A DNA stretch of 64,000 nt from HK1 sp965202735 (GCA_965202735.1 OZ241844.1:992001-1056000), one strand, 5' to 3'; shown: positions 16,958 through 26,130, counted from the stretch's first letter. Notes: generated by a model from the letters alone, not told the origin. Made by a program: numbers and translations.

Positions 16958-17401
16958 TCAGCGTACGATCAGGCAGTTCGTCCTGCACAGGTTCGCGACC
17001 TTTCGCGACACCGACCCGAGCAGCATCCCTTCCGTCGCGTTCAGTCCCCGGGTTCCGAGCACGATGAGATCGCTCTCGCGCCGCCTCGCCTGCGCGATGA
17101 TGGCGCCCGCCGGGTCGCCCTGGCCGACATGCGTCCCGACCTCCTCGACACCGCCCTTCCTGGCGCGCTCGCGCGCGTCGCTCAGCACCTGCTCCGCGAC
17201 GAACATCATGACGTCGCCCCGCGCGTCGGCCATGTTCATCACCTGCGCCATGTCCCGCAGGTTGGGCGGGATCTGAAGGTCGCGAATCACGTGGACGATT
17301 TCGAGCGCGGCCTCGTGCCGCACGGCGATCTCGATGGCCAGCGCCAGCGCGCGCTTCGCGGCCGGCGACGCATCGGTCGCCACGAGTATCGACTTGATCA
17401 T
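16958..17401 (-). CDS. Universal stress protein (UspA family)
   Basis: A 147-residue single-domain Usp protein. It begins with the standard IKSILVATDASPAAKRAL strand and ends with the nucleotide-binding loop G-x2-G-x9-G-S, seen in GTRGLNATEGMLLGS, so ATP binding is likely. Such proteins respond to stress and are often found next to transporters. It lies 205 bases downstream of the glycine betaine permease gene on the same strand, with a palindromic repeat in between, so co-transcription is possible but not shown. Confidence 0.88.
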   Translation of the reverse strand: MIKSILVATDASPAAKRALALAIEIAVRHEAALEIVHVIRDLQIPPNLRDMAQVMNMADARGDVMMFVAEQVLSDARERARKGGVEEVGTHVGQGDPAGAIIAQARRRESDLIVLGTRGLNATEGMLLGSVSRKVANLCRTNCLIVR

Positions 17402-17486
17402 CCTCGGTCCTCGACTCTGCCCGCTCCGGGGCGGGACGGAGCCCGGAGACGCGATCCACCGGCGAGACCCCCCGTTTCCGGTCCGG

Positions 17487-17575
17487 GAACATCCTCGGGA
17501 TCGAGGATGTCCCGCCCTCGCGACCGAGGTCCGGATGCCCTCGGTCCCGGGGTCTCCGGCGATCCGGCGTACACC
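17487..17575. repeat. Palindromic dispersed repeat, partial copy
   Basis: Between the permease and stress-protein genes lie two hairpins: ACATCCTCG-GGAT-CGAGGATGT at 17489-17510 and GACCGAGG...CCTCGGTC just after. The block ends with CCGGCGTACACC at 17564-17575, close to the right terminus of the 127-bp element at 34747-34873. It appears to be the right part of a diverged copy. It could also act as a transcription stop for the upstream operon, but no T-run follows. Confidence 0.4.
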
Positions 17576-17606
17576 CGCGGCGCCTTCACCGGTCGCGGCC
17601 GGCGCG

Positions 17607-19139
17607 TCAGGCCAGGCCGCTGCCGGCCGTGCGCCTGTAGTGGCCCTGGATCACCCGGTCGATCACCATGGCGCAGAACAGGATCGCGAGCCCCGCCAGC
17701 ATGCCCTGCCCCTTCGCCGCGTACTGGAGCGCCTCCAGCACGTTCTTGCCGAGCCCTCCGGCGCCGATCAGCGACGCGATCACGACCATGGACAGACACA
17801 TCAGGATCGTCTGGTTGACGCCGGCCATGATCGACGGCATCGCGAGCGGGATCTCCACATCGCGCAGCAGCATGCGCCGGGTGCAGCCGAAGGCCAGGGC
17901 GGCTTCCTTCGTCCCCTCGGGCACCTGCCGCATGCCGAGCGCGGTGAGCCGGATGACCGGCGGCATCCCGAACACGACCGTGGCCAGCACCCCGGGCGGC
18001 TTGCCGGTGCCGAAAAACGCGATGATCGGGATCAGGTACACGAAGGCGGGCATCGTCTGCATGAAGTCGAGCACCGGCAGCGCGATGGCATGGGCCCTCT
18101 CGTTCTTGCCGAACCAGATCCCGAGAGGGATGCCGAAGAGGAGGCACAGGAACGCGGCGGCTCCCAGCAGCGCGACGGTGGCCATGCTCACTTCCCACAG
18201 CCCCAGAAAGGCGAGGTAGGCCAGCGACGCGGCGGTGAAGACGGCGACTCGGGGGCCGGCCAGACGCCAGGCGGTCACCACGATGACGAGCATGACCACC
18301 GGCCACGGGGTCTCGACGAGCGCGACCTCCAGACCGTCGAGCACCGCCCGGATGGCGTGGGTGATGCTGTCGAAGACCCCGGCGCCGTGCGTGGCGAGCC
18401 AGTCGAACCAGCTCTCCATCTCGTTCGCCACCGGCGTGAAGACCTGCTTCTCCATCGGAAAGCGGGTGATCAGCTCGTGGGGCTTCGACACCGTGAACCG
18501 ATAGAGGGTCAACGGCACGATGCCGAGCCAGAGCACCGCGCCGAATGCCGCGTTCCGCCAGTTGAGCCCCGACGCGACGAGGGGATTGCCGCGCCACTCG
18601 AGGTAGCGCCGCTCGTAGGCGAGGTTCGCGTAGAACCCCTCGACGGCGCGCACCGCGACCAGCACGACGAGGCCGATGACCAGCAGCCCGGTCGCTTCGG
18701 CCGCCGCGAGCTCCGCCTGCTCCATGAGCCGCTCCGCGGCGCGCCTGAGATTCCCCGCCGTGGTGATGAGGCCCTGCGCGTCGGCCTCGCCGTTCTGGAG
18801 CGCCGCCTTGCCCTTCTCGAAGAGCGCGTCGGCGCGCTCGACGAGCTTCTCCGCGCGGGCGGTCTTGTCGGCCCCGAGGTCCCCCCAGAGCCCCCGGCCG
18901 ATCTGCACCAGCGCGAGCAGCTCGATCACGATGAAGGTCCAGAAGAACCCCCACAGCCCGCGCGCCGGCCCCCACAGCGGGCCGGCCAGGGCGGCCATCG
19001 GGTTCCAGCTCCAGGGGAACCGGGTCGCCGACTGGATCCTGTCGAATTCACGCGCGTAGTAGGCTTCGTTCGTGCCGGCGAACTCGCCCACCGAGCTGGC
19101 GAGCTTTCCGGGTCCCGCATCGAATCCGGTTTCGGCCAT
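17607..19139 (-). CDS. Glycine betaine/proline-type ABC transporter permease
   Basis: A 510-residue inner-membrane protein. The C-terminal half is a ProW-type permease with the coupling region EGTKEAALAFGCTRRMLLRD and the segment ASLIGAGGLGKNVLEAL. The N-terminal half is longer than in E. coli ProW and includes a membrane segment, a predicted coiled region rich in Ala, Glu and Lys, and further membrane spans. It should form the channel for uptake of betaine or a similar compatible solute. The ATG at 19139 lies one base after the ATPase stop, so the two are coupled. Confidence 0.88.
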   Translation of the reverse strand: MAETGFDAGPGKLASSVGEFAGTNEAYYAREFDRIQSATRFPWSWNPMAALAGPLWGPARGLWGFFWTFIVIELLALVQIGRGLWGDLGADKTARAEKLVERADALFEKGKAALQNGEADAQGLITTAGNLRRAAERLMEQAELAAAEATGLLVIGLVVLVAVRAVEGFYANLAYERRYLEWRGNPLVASGLNWRNAAFGAVLWLGIVPLTLYRFTVSKPHELITRFPMEKQVFTPVANEMESWFDWLATHGAGVFDSITHAIRAVLDGLEVALVETPWPVVMLVIVVTAWRLAGPRVAVFTAASLAYLAFLGLWEVSMATVALLGAAAFLCLLFGIPLGIWFGKNERAHAIALPVLDFMQTMPAFVYLIPIIAFFGTGKPPGVLATVVFGMPPVIRLTALGMRQVPEGTKEAALAFGCTRRMLLRDVEIPLAMPSIMAGVNQTILMCLSMVVIASLIGAGGLGKNVLEALQYAAKGQGMLAGLAILFCAMVIDRVIQGHYRRTAGSGLA

Positions 19140-19140
19140 C

Positions 19141-20187
19141 TCACTCGCCCCCCTGGATGCCCTTGAGCAGCCTGCTCTTGGTGATGACGCCGACATCCCG
19201 GCCGCTGTCGTCCTGCACCACGATCGGATGCTCGGTCGTGGTGGAGATGTCGATCAGGTGGTTGAGGTCCCGGTCCTGCCGCACCCGGGGGGCCTGCGAA
19301 AGATCCGGACCGTTGCCGGCCCGCCAGACCGGGAGGTCTTCCATGATGGAGCGGGCGTAGACCAGATTCAGCTTCGAGATCCCCTCGACGAAGTCCCTGA
19401 CGTACTCGTCCACGGGGTTGGTGACGATGTCCTCGGGGGTGCCGATCTGGACGATCACCCCGTCCTTCATGATCGCGATGCGGTTGCCGATCCGGATCGC
19501 CTCGTCGAGATCGTGGGTGATGAACACCGTGGTCTTGCGGAGCTCGGCCGAGAGCGCCATGAACTGGTCCTGGAGCTGGCGGCGAATCAGCGGGTCCAGA
19601 GCCGAGAAGGGCTCGTCCATCAGCAGCACCTCCGGGTCCGAGGCGAGCGCGCGGGCAAGGCCGACCCGCTGCTGCATGCCGCCGGAGAGCTCTCTGGGGA
19701 ACCGGTCCTCGTAGCCGTCGAGGTTCACCATGCTGAGGCAGTGCTGGGAGACCTCCCATCGCTTCGACTTCGGCTCGCCGCGCACCTGGAGGGGAAAGGC
19801 GACGTTGTCCCGCACGGTACGGTGGGGGAGCAGCGCCATGTGCTGAAACACCATCCCGATGTGTCTGGCGCGCAGCTCGCGCAGCTCGTCGTCGGGGAGC
19901 GCCATCACGTCCCGCCCGAGCACGCTGATGCTCCCCGCGGTGGGCTCGATCAGACGATTGAGATGACGGACCATGGTCGACTTGCCCGATCCCGAGAGCC
20001 CCATCACGCAGAAGATCTCGCCCCGCGGCACGCTGAAGGAGCACTCCGCGATCCCGACCACGCAGGAGAACCTCTCGAGCACCTCGGGCTTCGTCAGGCC
20101 CTCCTCCCTGACCGCGCGCATCGCCTCCGGCGCGCGGTCGCCGAAGATCTTCCACACGTCGTCGAGCCTGATGACTTCCTCCTCGTT
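19141..20187 (-). CDS. Glycine betaine/proline-type ABC transporter ATPase
   Basis: A 348-residue ProV-type ATPase: Walker A MGLSGSGKST, signature LSGGMQQRVGLARA, Walker B VLLMDEPFSALD and the H-loop FITHDLDEA. The last about 60 residues form a CBS-like regulatory tail. The start chosen is a GTG at 20187 with GGAGGAG about ten bases upstream; a GTG thirteen codons earlier is possible. It powers import together with the adjoining permease and binding protein. The three genes run binding protein, ATPase, permease, unlike E. coli proVWX. Confidence 0.88.
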   Translation of the reverse strand, partial: NEEEVIRLDDVWKIFGDRAPEAMRAVREEGLTKPEVLERFSCVVGIAECSFSVPRGEIFCVMGLSGSGKSTMVRHLNRLIEPTAGSISVLGRDVMALPDDELRELRARHIGMVFQHMALLPHRTVRDNVAFPLQVRGEPKSKRWEVSQHCLSMVNLDGYEDRFPRELSGGMQQRVGLARALASDPEVLLMDEPFSALDPLIRRQLQDQFMALSAELRKTTVFITHDLDEAIRIGNRIAIMKDGVIVQIGTPEDIVTNPVDEYVRDFVEGISKLNLVYARSIMEDLPVWRAGNGPDLSQAPRVRQDRDLNHLIDISTTTEHPIVVQDDSGRDVGVITKSRLLKGIQGGE

Positions 20188-20297
20188 CACGGCCGCAAGC
20201 TCCTCCGGGGCGCTGCCCCGTGGCACGCCGCGCGCGTTCGCCGCGACCCGGGAAAACGCGGTACGGTCGAGCTGAAACGCAAGGGTGGCGAAATCGC

Positions 20298-20327
20298 GGC
20301 GCGGGGGGCGTGAAGGCCCCCCGCGCC
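20298..20327 (-). terminator. 12-bp stem-loop between binding protein and ATPase genes
   Basis: A perfect 12-bp inverted repeat, GGCGCGGGGGGC and its complement around a 6-base loop, lies nine bases beyond the binding-protein stop. There is no T-run. Such hairpins between the binding protein and later genes of ABC operons often protect the upstream mRNA or reduce read-through, giving more binding protein than ATPase. Confidence 0.6.
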
Positions 20328-20335
20328 CGGCGCCC

Positions 20336-21286
20336 TCACCTCAGCCAGCGCTCCACCATGTCGGCGTTCTCGCCGACCCACTGCTTCGCGAAGTCCGCCG
20401 GATCCTGCTTCTCCACGACGAGCGCGTAGGTCATCGCCGAGACGGTATCCGTATCGAACTTCACCTTCGACAGCAGGGACGCCACCTCGGGAAGGTCCGA
20501 CTCCATCGCGGCGGCATAGTGGATGTGCAGGTACGCGAGATCCCACGCCACCGGGGCGGACGACTTGTTCAGCCAGTCGGGATCGTCGGTGGGCTGGATG
20601 ACGTTCCATTTCGCCTCGTCGTACTTCGGCTCCTCCAGAATGACGAGCTCGTGGAGCGCGAACATGTGGTGCGGCGTATAGCAGAAGAACACGATGGGCT
20701 TGCTCTGCACCACGGCGTTGTCGACTTCGGCCATGGCGAGCGTCTCGTCCATCTCCTTGAGGTTCATCGTCGCGTCGTAGCCGTAGCTCTTCGCGCGGAT
20801 CTTCTCGATGTTGGTGGACGCCCAGCCCGCCGCTCCGATCCAGATCTCGCCCTTGCCGTCGCCATCGGTGTCGAAGAGCGTGGCGACATCCGGATTGGTG
20901 AGATCGGAGAGCTTCGTCACGCCATGCTCGTCCGCCGTCTGCCTGGTCACGCACATCCCCTGGAAGGCCGAGACGCCGTTCGGGTTCATGCGCACCGTGT
21001 CCTTCTCCTTCACGAACTTCTGGTGCAGGTTCGCCTGGTTCGGCAGCCACACCTCGGGATGGACGTGCATGCTGCCCGAGTCCATGGCTTCGAAGATGAC
21101 GGGGTTCGTGCTGTTCTGCAGCTCGACGTCCATGCCGTAGTTCTCCTCGATGATGGCCTCGAGGACATGGGCGGTGGCGGTGACGGACGGCCAGTTGGGG
21201 ACACCGATCACGACGTCCGCCGCGTGCGCGGCACCGGCGCCGAGCACGAATGCCGCACCGGCGACGACTTTCCCGAATTGCTTCAT
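20336..21286 (-). CDS. Glycine betaine-type ABC transporter substrate-binding protein
   Basis: A 316-residue periplasmic protein of the OpuAC/ProX family. The signal peptide is MKQFGKVVAGAAFVLGAGAAHA, split here as a short basic start, a hydrophobic core and an AHA cleavage site. The mature part opens with DVVIGVPNWPSV, and later IGAAGWAST and CYTPHHMFALHELV carry aromatic residues of the kind that cage quaternary ammonium groups. The ATG at 21286 has GGAG eight bases upstream. The gene leads the importer operon and is preceded by 512 bases without a gene. Betaine, carnitine, choline or a methylated guanidino compound are all possible ligands. Confidence 0.85.
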   Translation of the reverse strand: MKQFGKVVAGAAFVLGAGAAHAADVVIGVPNWPSVTATAHVLEAIIEENYGMDVELQNSTNPVIFEAMDSGSMHVHPEVWLPNQANLHQKFVKEKDTVRMNPNGVSAFQGMCVTRQTADEHGVTKLSDLTNPDVATLFDTDGDGKGEIWIGAAGWASTNIEKIRAKSYGYDATMNLKEMDETLAMAEVDNAVVQSKPIVFFCYTPHHMFALHELVILEEPKYDEAKWNVIQPTDDPDWLNKSSAPVAWDLAYLHIHYAAAMESDLPEVASLLSKVKFDTDTVSAMTYALVVEKQDPADFAKQWVGENADMVERWLR

Positions 21287-21798
21287 GAGATTTCTCCTTG
21301 CGGGTTGCGGGTTCGAATCAAACGGCTCTCGTTCTCCGGGAGCCGACCGAATCCGGAAGCCGGTCGCCGTGCCCGGACAGGGACGCACGGCCGACTTCAC
21401 GGGTCTCCGTGGACTTCGGGGTATACCGGCGCGGTCGCATCGCCATCCGCGGATGGAAGCCGCCGAAGTCCGTTGCGAGCGCATGGGAAGCCCGATGCGA
21501 GCCCATGGACGGCGCCATCGTCGAGGCGCATGGCGAGGGGATGGAGATGCCGGGAGGAGTAGACCCCGATTCGCCAGCGTTCCCCGAAGCGACCGGGGCG
21601 CCGACGCTCGTCATGTCCGCCGCGGATGCTCGAACGGCCATATCGTTCTCGCTCCCGCCGGGACAGGCCCGCGGCACCGCCAGGGGCAGAAGCTGCGCCC
21701 GCCATGGATCCCGGCAGTGAGGCTGGGCATGGGCCGCATCCTAACCGGAACCCGGGTGCTTGTGAACCTGAAGGACGGAACGGGCCGGTGCGGCGGCA
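21287..21798. other. Gene-free stretch before the betaine importer
   Basis: No convincing gene is seen on either strand in these 512 bases. The open frames present overlap in all directions and lack family signatures. The importer promoter should be here, but no clear -35/-10 pair or known riboswitch pattern was recognised. Confidence 0.5.
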
Positions 21799-22692
21799 CT
21801 ATGCGTCGTCCCGGCGCAGCGCCTGGCACAGGCAATGGACGCCGCCGCCCCCGAGGGTGAACATCGACATGTCCGGATCGAAGACCTCGAACCCCATGGC
21901 CCGCAGACGATCGTTCAGATTGCGCGACCCCCGCATCGAAAGCACGCGGTCGTTGCCGAGCGCGACGAGGTTGACCCCGAGGTTCCGGGCCTCCGCGTAG
22001 CCGACCTCCACGATCTCGAAGCCGCGTCCGCGAAGCAGCGCCACCAGCCACTCCTCCATCGCGTCCACGCAGGCCACGAGCAGCCTGGACGCGAGCGGCA
22101 CCACCAGGCCGTCCATGTGCACGAACTCCCGCGAGATGGGGGCGACCACGGCCTCCCATCCCTGCTCCCTCACCCAGCCCGCCACCTGCTCCGAACCTTC
22201 GCGCTCGGAACGCTCGCCGCAGAAGCCGATGAGCACGAGCCCCGGCTCCAGGATGTTGAAGTCGCCGCCCTCGAAGTGGCCGGCGGTGGCGTAGCGCCAG
22301 ATGGGAATGTCGTTGTCCTGGTAGAAGCGGATGGCGGTCACGTAGTCGGCGCGCCGGCTCTTCAGCTGCATGTGGCAGATGAGCGCCCCCCAGGGGGTCA
22401 TGGCGCTGGAGTCGCGGGCGAAGAAGTTGCGATGCAGGGCTTCGTCGGCGTCCAGGTAGTGGCACGTGACCCCGTTCGACTCGTAGATCGAGACCATTTC
22501 GGCATGCTGGGACATGGCCGTCTGGAGGTTGAACCCGACGCCCGTGTGCTCCTGATTGTTCAGGGTGCGCATCGTGATCGGACCCGCGTCGATCCAGCGG
22601 TAGAAGGCGGGCGTACCGAGGAGCACGTCCCTGAGCGGGCCATGGTCGTTGGTGATGCCCCACCGGGGCGAATCGGGAGGAGAAGCGGTCAT
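21799..22692 (-). CDS. Dimethylarginine dimethylaminohydrolase-like protein
   Basis: A 297-residue protein of the arginine deiminase / DDAH / amidinotransferase fold. HFEGGDFNIL, FVHMDGLVVPLAS and the C-terminal GGGGVHCLCQ with the nucleophilic cysteine are in place, so hydrolysis of a guanidino group is expected, for instance dimethylarginine to citrulline and dimethylamine. It differs enough from textbook DDAH that another guanidino substrate is possible. It lies 115 bases after a ureohydrolase gene and upstream of the betaine importer on the same strand, which suggests one catabolic unit for guanidino or methylated nitrogen compounds. Confidence 0.72.
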   Translation of the reverse strand: MTASPPDSPRWGITNDHGPLRDVLLGTPAFYRWIDAGPITMRTLNNQEHTGVGFNLQTAMSQHAEMVSIYESNGVTCHYLDADEALHRNFFARDSSAMTPWGALICHMQLKSRRADYVTAIRFYQDNDIPIWRYATAGHFEGGDFNILEPGLVLIGFCGERSEREGSEQVAGWVREQGWEAVVAPISREFVHMDGLVVPLASRLLVACVDAMEEWLVALLRGRGFEIVEVGYAEARNLGVNLVALGNDRVLSMRGSRNLNDRLRAMGFEVFDPDMSMFTLGGGGVHCLCQALRRDDA

Positions 22693-22807
22693 CGGCGGTC
22701 GGTCTCCGCGTCGAAGCCCCGCACCAGCACGCCGCTGTCGGCGGGTCCGGGCCAGAGTGAGAAGCTCGCAACCCGGCGAGGAGCCGGGGCAGTGCGCCAG
22801 GGTCCCG

Positions 22808-23803
22808 TCATGGGAAGCTGTCCGCGATCAGGCTGACGATCTCGAACACGATCGCCGCCGCGGTATGCGCGGTGATGCGGTTCGGGTGGTCCCTGGTGGG
22901 CATCAGGCACACGACGTCGCCGCCGATCACGTTCTTGCCGCGCACCGAGCGCAGCAGCCGCATGACCTCGTCGATCCGGAAGCCCTCGCAGCCGGCCTCG
23001 AGGTTGGCGACCGCCGGCGCCACCGTCGGATCCAGGCAGTCCAGATCGAACGTGATGTAGAGGGGGGCGTCGCCGACCCGCTCGTCGATGATCGCCATGG
23101 CTTCCCCGGGGCCGATCGCGCGGTAGCGATCCATCGAGATCACCTCGTAGCCGAGCTCCTCGCTCGGCTTGCGCCAGTCGAGGGTGCGCGGGTTGCCGCG
23201 CATGCCGATCTGCACGCTGTGACCGGCGTCGATGTAGCCGTCGCGCACGAGCCAGCTCGCCCAGTGGGCCGCCGACTTCACCGCCCCGAGGAAGTGCGGG
23301 ACCTGCTCGTAGGCGTCGGTGTGGGCGTCGAAGTGCAGGAACACCGCCTTCTCGCCGCCGGTGAGGCGGGCGCCCTCCCCGGCGATGGCTTCCATGATCC
23401 CGCCGGTGACGGAGTGATCGCCGCCCACCGACACCGGCCGGACTCCGGCCGCGTCGATCGCCCGGTAGAACTCGGTGATGCGCTCGATGCACGCCTCGTT
23501 GTCGTTGGCCTCGGGCAGCGGCACGTCGCCCATGTCGCGGATGCGCGCGCGCTCCCAGGGATCGATCCCGAACGCCATGTGCACGCGCCGGGCCATCGCC
23601 GACACGTCGCGCACCGCCCGGGGGCCGAGGTGCTGGTCGCGCTCGGTGGTTCCGTTGCCGGTCGAGTGCGGCACCCCGACCAGCGCGATGTCGCAGTTGC
23701 CGGGGTCGCGTTCGACCGGGCAGCGGAAGAAGGTGGCGATGTCCCACCAGTACAGGCTCTCCAGCATGAGCCGGTCGGTGCTCGTCAGCGCGGTCGTGGT
23801 CAC
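22808..23803 (-). CDS. Ureohydrolase (agmatinase/arginase family)
   Basis: A 331-residue manganese-type ureohydrolase. The metal ligands are visible in VGGDHSVTGG, HFDAHTDAY and FDLDCLDP. Members split urea from arginine, agmatine, guanidinobutyrate or similar guanidino compounds; the sequence resembles the agmatinase side but the substrate is open. The start is a GTG at 23803 with GGAGG six bases upstream, and it overlaps the ilvH stop in a GTGA. The link to the DDAH-like gene next to it favours a role in breakdown of guanidino compounds. Confidence 0.82.
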   Translation of the reverse strand: MTTTALTSTDRLMLESLYWWDIATFFRCPVERDPGNCDIALVGVPHSTGNGTTERDQHLGPRAVRDVSAMARRVHMAFGIDPWERARIRDMGDVPLPEANDNEACIERITEFYRAIDAAGVRPVSVGGDHSVTGGIMEAIAGEGARLTGGEKAVFLHFDAHTDAYEQVPHFLGAVKSAAHWASWLVRDGYIDAGHSVQIGMRGNPRTLDWRKPSEELGYEVISMDRYRAIGPGEAMAIIDERVGDAPLYITFDLDCLDPTVAPAVANLEAGCEGFRIDEVMRLLRSVRGKNVIGGDVVCLMPTRDHPNRITAHTAAAIVFEIVSLIADSFP

Positions 23804-24333
23804 ATGCGGCCTCCGCTTCGCGACACGATGCGAGCTTGCGGCTGGAGCCGGAGCCCCTTCTCCCCGCGCCCGATGGCGAGGGACCCGGACCGCACCACTT
23901 CGAGGATCGACTTGTGGTCGAGCACGCCGATGAAGGCGTCGAGCTTGGCCCCGTCGCCGGTGACTTCGACGATGTACGTCGACCGGGTCACGTCCAGGAC
24001 GCGGCCGCGGAAGATGTCGGCGATTCTCTTGACCTCCTCGCGCGCACTCCCCGCGACCCGCACCTTGACCAGCATGATCTCGCGCTCGACGTGTGCGTCC
24101 CCGGTGATGTCGAGGAGCTTCACCACGTCGATGAGCTTGTTCAGCTGCTTGGTGATCTGCTCGATGATCTCGTCCGGGCCCGAGGTGACCAGCGTCATCC
24201 GGGACACCGTCCCGTCCTCGGTCGGCGCGACCGAGAGCGACTCGATGTTGTAGGCGCGGGCGGAGAACAGGCCGGCCACGCGGCTCAGCGCGCCCGGCTC
24301 GTTCTCGAGCAGGATCGAGATGATGTGACGCAA
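23800..24333 (-). CDS. ilvH: Acetolactate synthase small subunit IlvH
   Basis: A 177-residue regulatory subunit. The ACT domain begins at once: RHIISILLENEPGALSRVAG and FSARAYNIESLSV are standard for IlvH/IlvN. It gives the catalytic subunit valine feedback control. The start is a TTG at 24333 with GGAG about nine bases upstream. It lies 23 bases after ilvB and its stop overlaps the ureohydrolase start. ilvC, the usual next gene, is not here. Confidence 0.92.
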   Translation of the reverse strand: MRHIISILLENEPGALSRVAGLFSARAYNIESLSVAPTEDGTVSRMTLVTSGPDEIIEQITKQLNKLIDVVKLLDITGDAHVEREIMLVKVRVAGSAREEVKRIADIFRGRVLDVTRSTYIVEVTGDGAKLDAFIGVLDHKSILEVVRSGSLAIGRGEKGLRLQPQARIVSRSGGRM

Positions 24334-24356
24334 GGATCGATGCTCCGGGAATGGCT

Positions 24357-26084
24357 TCAGGCAAGCTCTCGCTGGCGCGACTGCTGCGACAGGACCATCT
24401 CGGTCTGGCCCTTCCCCGCCATCATCATCGGGTAGACGTTCTCGGCGGGGTCGGTGATGAAGTCCATGAACACCAGGCGGTCCTTCATCGCGAACGCCTC
24501 GCGCAGGGCGCCTTCCACGTCCGCGGGGTTCTCGATCTTCATCCCCACGTGCCCGAAGCTCTCGGCCAGCGCCGCGAAGTCGGGCAGGGAATCCAGGTAC
24601 GAGTGGGACTCCCGGTTCTCGTACATGAACTCCTGCCACTGCCGGACCATGCCGAGGTAGCGGTTGTTGAGGTTCACGATCTTGACGGGCAGGCCGTACT
24701 GCTTGGCGGTCGAGAGCTCCTGGATGCACATGATGATGCTGCCTTCCCCGGTGACGCATGCCACCTGGGCGTCGGGCCAGGCGAGCTGGACGCCGAGGGC
24801 GGCCGGCATTCCGAACCCCATCGTTCCGAGCCCGCCGGAGTTGATCCAGCGCCGCGGCCTGTCGAACGGGTAGAACTGCGCCGCCCACATCTGGTGCTGC
24901 CCGACGTCCGACGTGACGTACGCGTCCCCGGCCGTCACCTCGTAGAGCTTCCGCAGCACCGACTGCGGCTTGATCAGCGTATCCGAATGGTCGTAGGCGA
25001 GGCAGTCGATCGATTTCCAGCGGCCGATGCGCTCCCACCACTCGGCGAGCGCCTGCGCATCCGGCCGGCGGTTCGTCCCCTCCAGCATGCCGTTGATCTC
25101 GCCGAGCACGTTCGAGACCGAGCCGACGATCGGGACGTGCACCTTGACCGTCTTCGAGATCGACGCGGGATCGATGTCGATATGGACGATGCGCGCCTCG
25201 GGGCAGAACTTGCTCACGTCGCCCACCACCCGGTCGTCGAACCGGACCCCGACCCCGATGAGCACGTCGCAGTGATGCATCGCCATGTTGGCTTCGTAGG
25301 TGCCGTGCATCCCCAGCATGCCGACGAACTGGGGGTCGGTTCCGGGGTACGCGCCGAGCCCCATCAGCGTGTTCGTGATGGGGTAGCCGAGGGTGCGGGT
25401 GAACCTGACGAGCTCGTCCGCGGCATCGTCGAGGACCACGCCGCCGCCGGTGTAGATCATGGGGCGCTTCGCGGACAGGATCAGGTCGAGCGCCTTCTTC
25501 ATCTGCCCCGAGTGGCCCCGCACCACGGGGTTGTAGGAACGCATCGTCACGCTGGCCGGATACTCGTACGGAATCCTGACGTTCGGCGCGGTCACGTCCT
25601 TGGGGATGTCGACGACGACCGGGCCCGGCCGTCCCGTGGTGGCGACGTAGAACGCCTTCCTGAGGGTGTCGGCAAGGTCGTGGACGTCCTTGACGAGGAA
25701 GTTGTGCTTCACGCAGGGCCGCGTGATGCCCACGCAGTCCACCTCCTGGAAGGCGTCGCTGCCGATGGCGTGGGTCGGCACCTGACCGGTGATGACCACC
25801 ATCGGAACGGAATCCATGTGCGCGGTGGCGATCCCGGTGACCGCGTTGGTGGCGCCCGGTCCGGAAGTGACGAGCACCACGCCGGGCTTGCCGGTGGCCC
25901 GGGCGTAGCCGTCGGCCATGTGGGTCGCGCCCTGCTCGTGGCGGACGAGAATGTGCTGGACGTCGTCCTGCGCGTGGATCTCGTCGTAGATATGCAGGAC
26001 CGCTCCGCCGGGGTAGCCGAAGATGTACTCCACCCCCTCGTCCTTGAGGAATTGCATGAGGATCTGGGAACCTGAGAGCTCCAC
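24357..26084 (-). CDS. ilvB: Acetolactate synthase large subunit
   Basis: A 575-residue thiamine-diphosphate enzyme for the first common step of valine and isoleucine synthesis. The start is GTG at 26084 with GGGAGGC just upstream. The N-terminal catalytic glutamate lies in LVRHEQGATHMADGYAR; the middle domain should bind FAD; the diphosphate motif near the C-terminus reads GEGS...NLNN rather than the more common GDG. As far as I recall, GEG also occurs in other proteobacterial forms, so this need not mean loss of activity. An apparent terminator in the leader suggests attenuation. Confidence 0.93.
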   Translation of the reverse strand: MELSGSQILMQFLKDEGVEYIFGYPGGAVLHIYDEIHAQDDVQHILVRHEQGATHMADGYARATGKPGVVLVTSGPGATNAVTGIATAHMDSVPMVVITGQVPTHAIGSDAFQEVDCVGITRPCVKHNFLVKDVHDLADTLRKAFYVATTGRPGPVVVDIPKDVTAPNVRIPYEYPASVTMRSYNPVVRGHSGQMKKALDLILSAKRPMIYTGGGVVLDDAADELVRFTRTLGYPITNTLMGLGAYPGTDPQFVGMLGMHGTYEANMAMHHCDVLIGVGVRFDDRVVGDVSKFCPEARIVHIDIDPASISKTVKVHVPIVGSVSNVLGEINGMLEGTNRRPDAQALAEWWERIGRWKSIDCLAYDHSDTLIKPQSVLRKLYEVTAGDAYVTSDVGQHQMWAAQFYPFDRPRRWINSGGLGTMGFGMPAALGVQLAWPDAQVACVTGEGSIIMCIQELSTAKQYGLPVKIVNLNNRYLGMVRQWQEFMYENRESHSYLDSLPDFAALAESFGHVGMKIENPADVEGALREAFAMKDRLVFMDFITDPAENVYPMMMAGKGQTEMVLSQQSRQRELA

Positions 26085-26104
26085 CGGCGGCCTCCCTGCA
26101 AAGT

Positions 26105-26130
26105 GCAAAAAAAGCCCGCGGGGCGGGCTT
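26105..26130 (-). terminator. Intrinsic terminator in the ilvB leader (candidate attenuator)
   Basis: On the minus strand an 8-bp stem, AAGCCCGC/GCGGGCTT with a CCC loop, is followed at once by a run of T, and the ilvB start lies about 20 bases further on. Nothing upstream on this strand needs termination because proS is divergent, so the element most likely acts in the ilvB leader. A competing pairing of GCCGGCTTGG, just upstream, with the left arm is possible. No leader peptide rich in Ile, Val or Leu was found. Confidence 0.6.

Noticed and set aside
21287..21798. Guanidine riboswitch or small gene upstream of the importer.
   Set aside because: No ykkC-type or paired ACGR-loop pattern was found, and the 119-codon minus frame here has no recognisable feature.
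24357..24900. IlvB as inactive because the cofactor motif reads GEG instead of GDG.
   Set aside because: As I recall, the Glu form occurs in other proteobacterial acetolactate synthases, and all else is intact.
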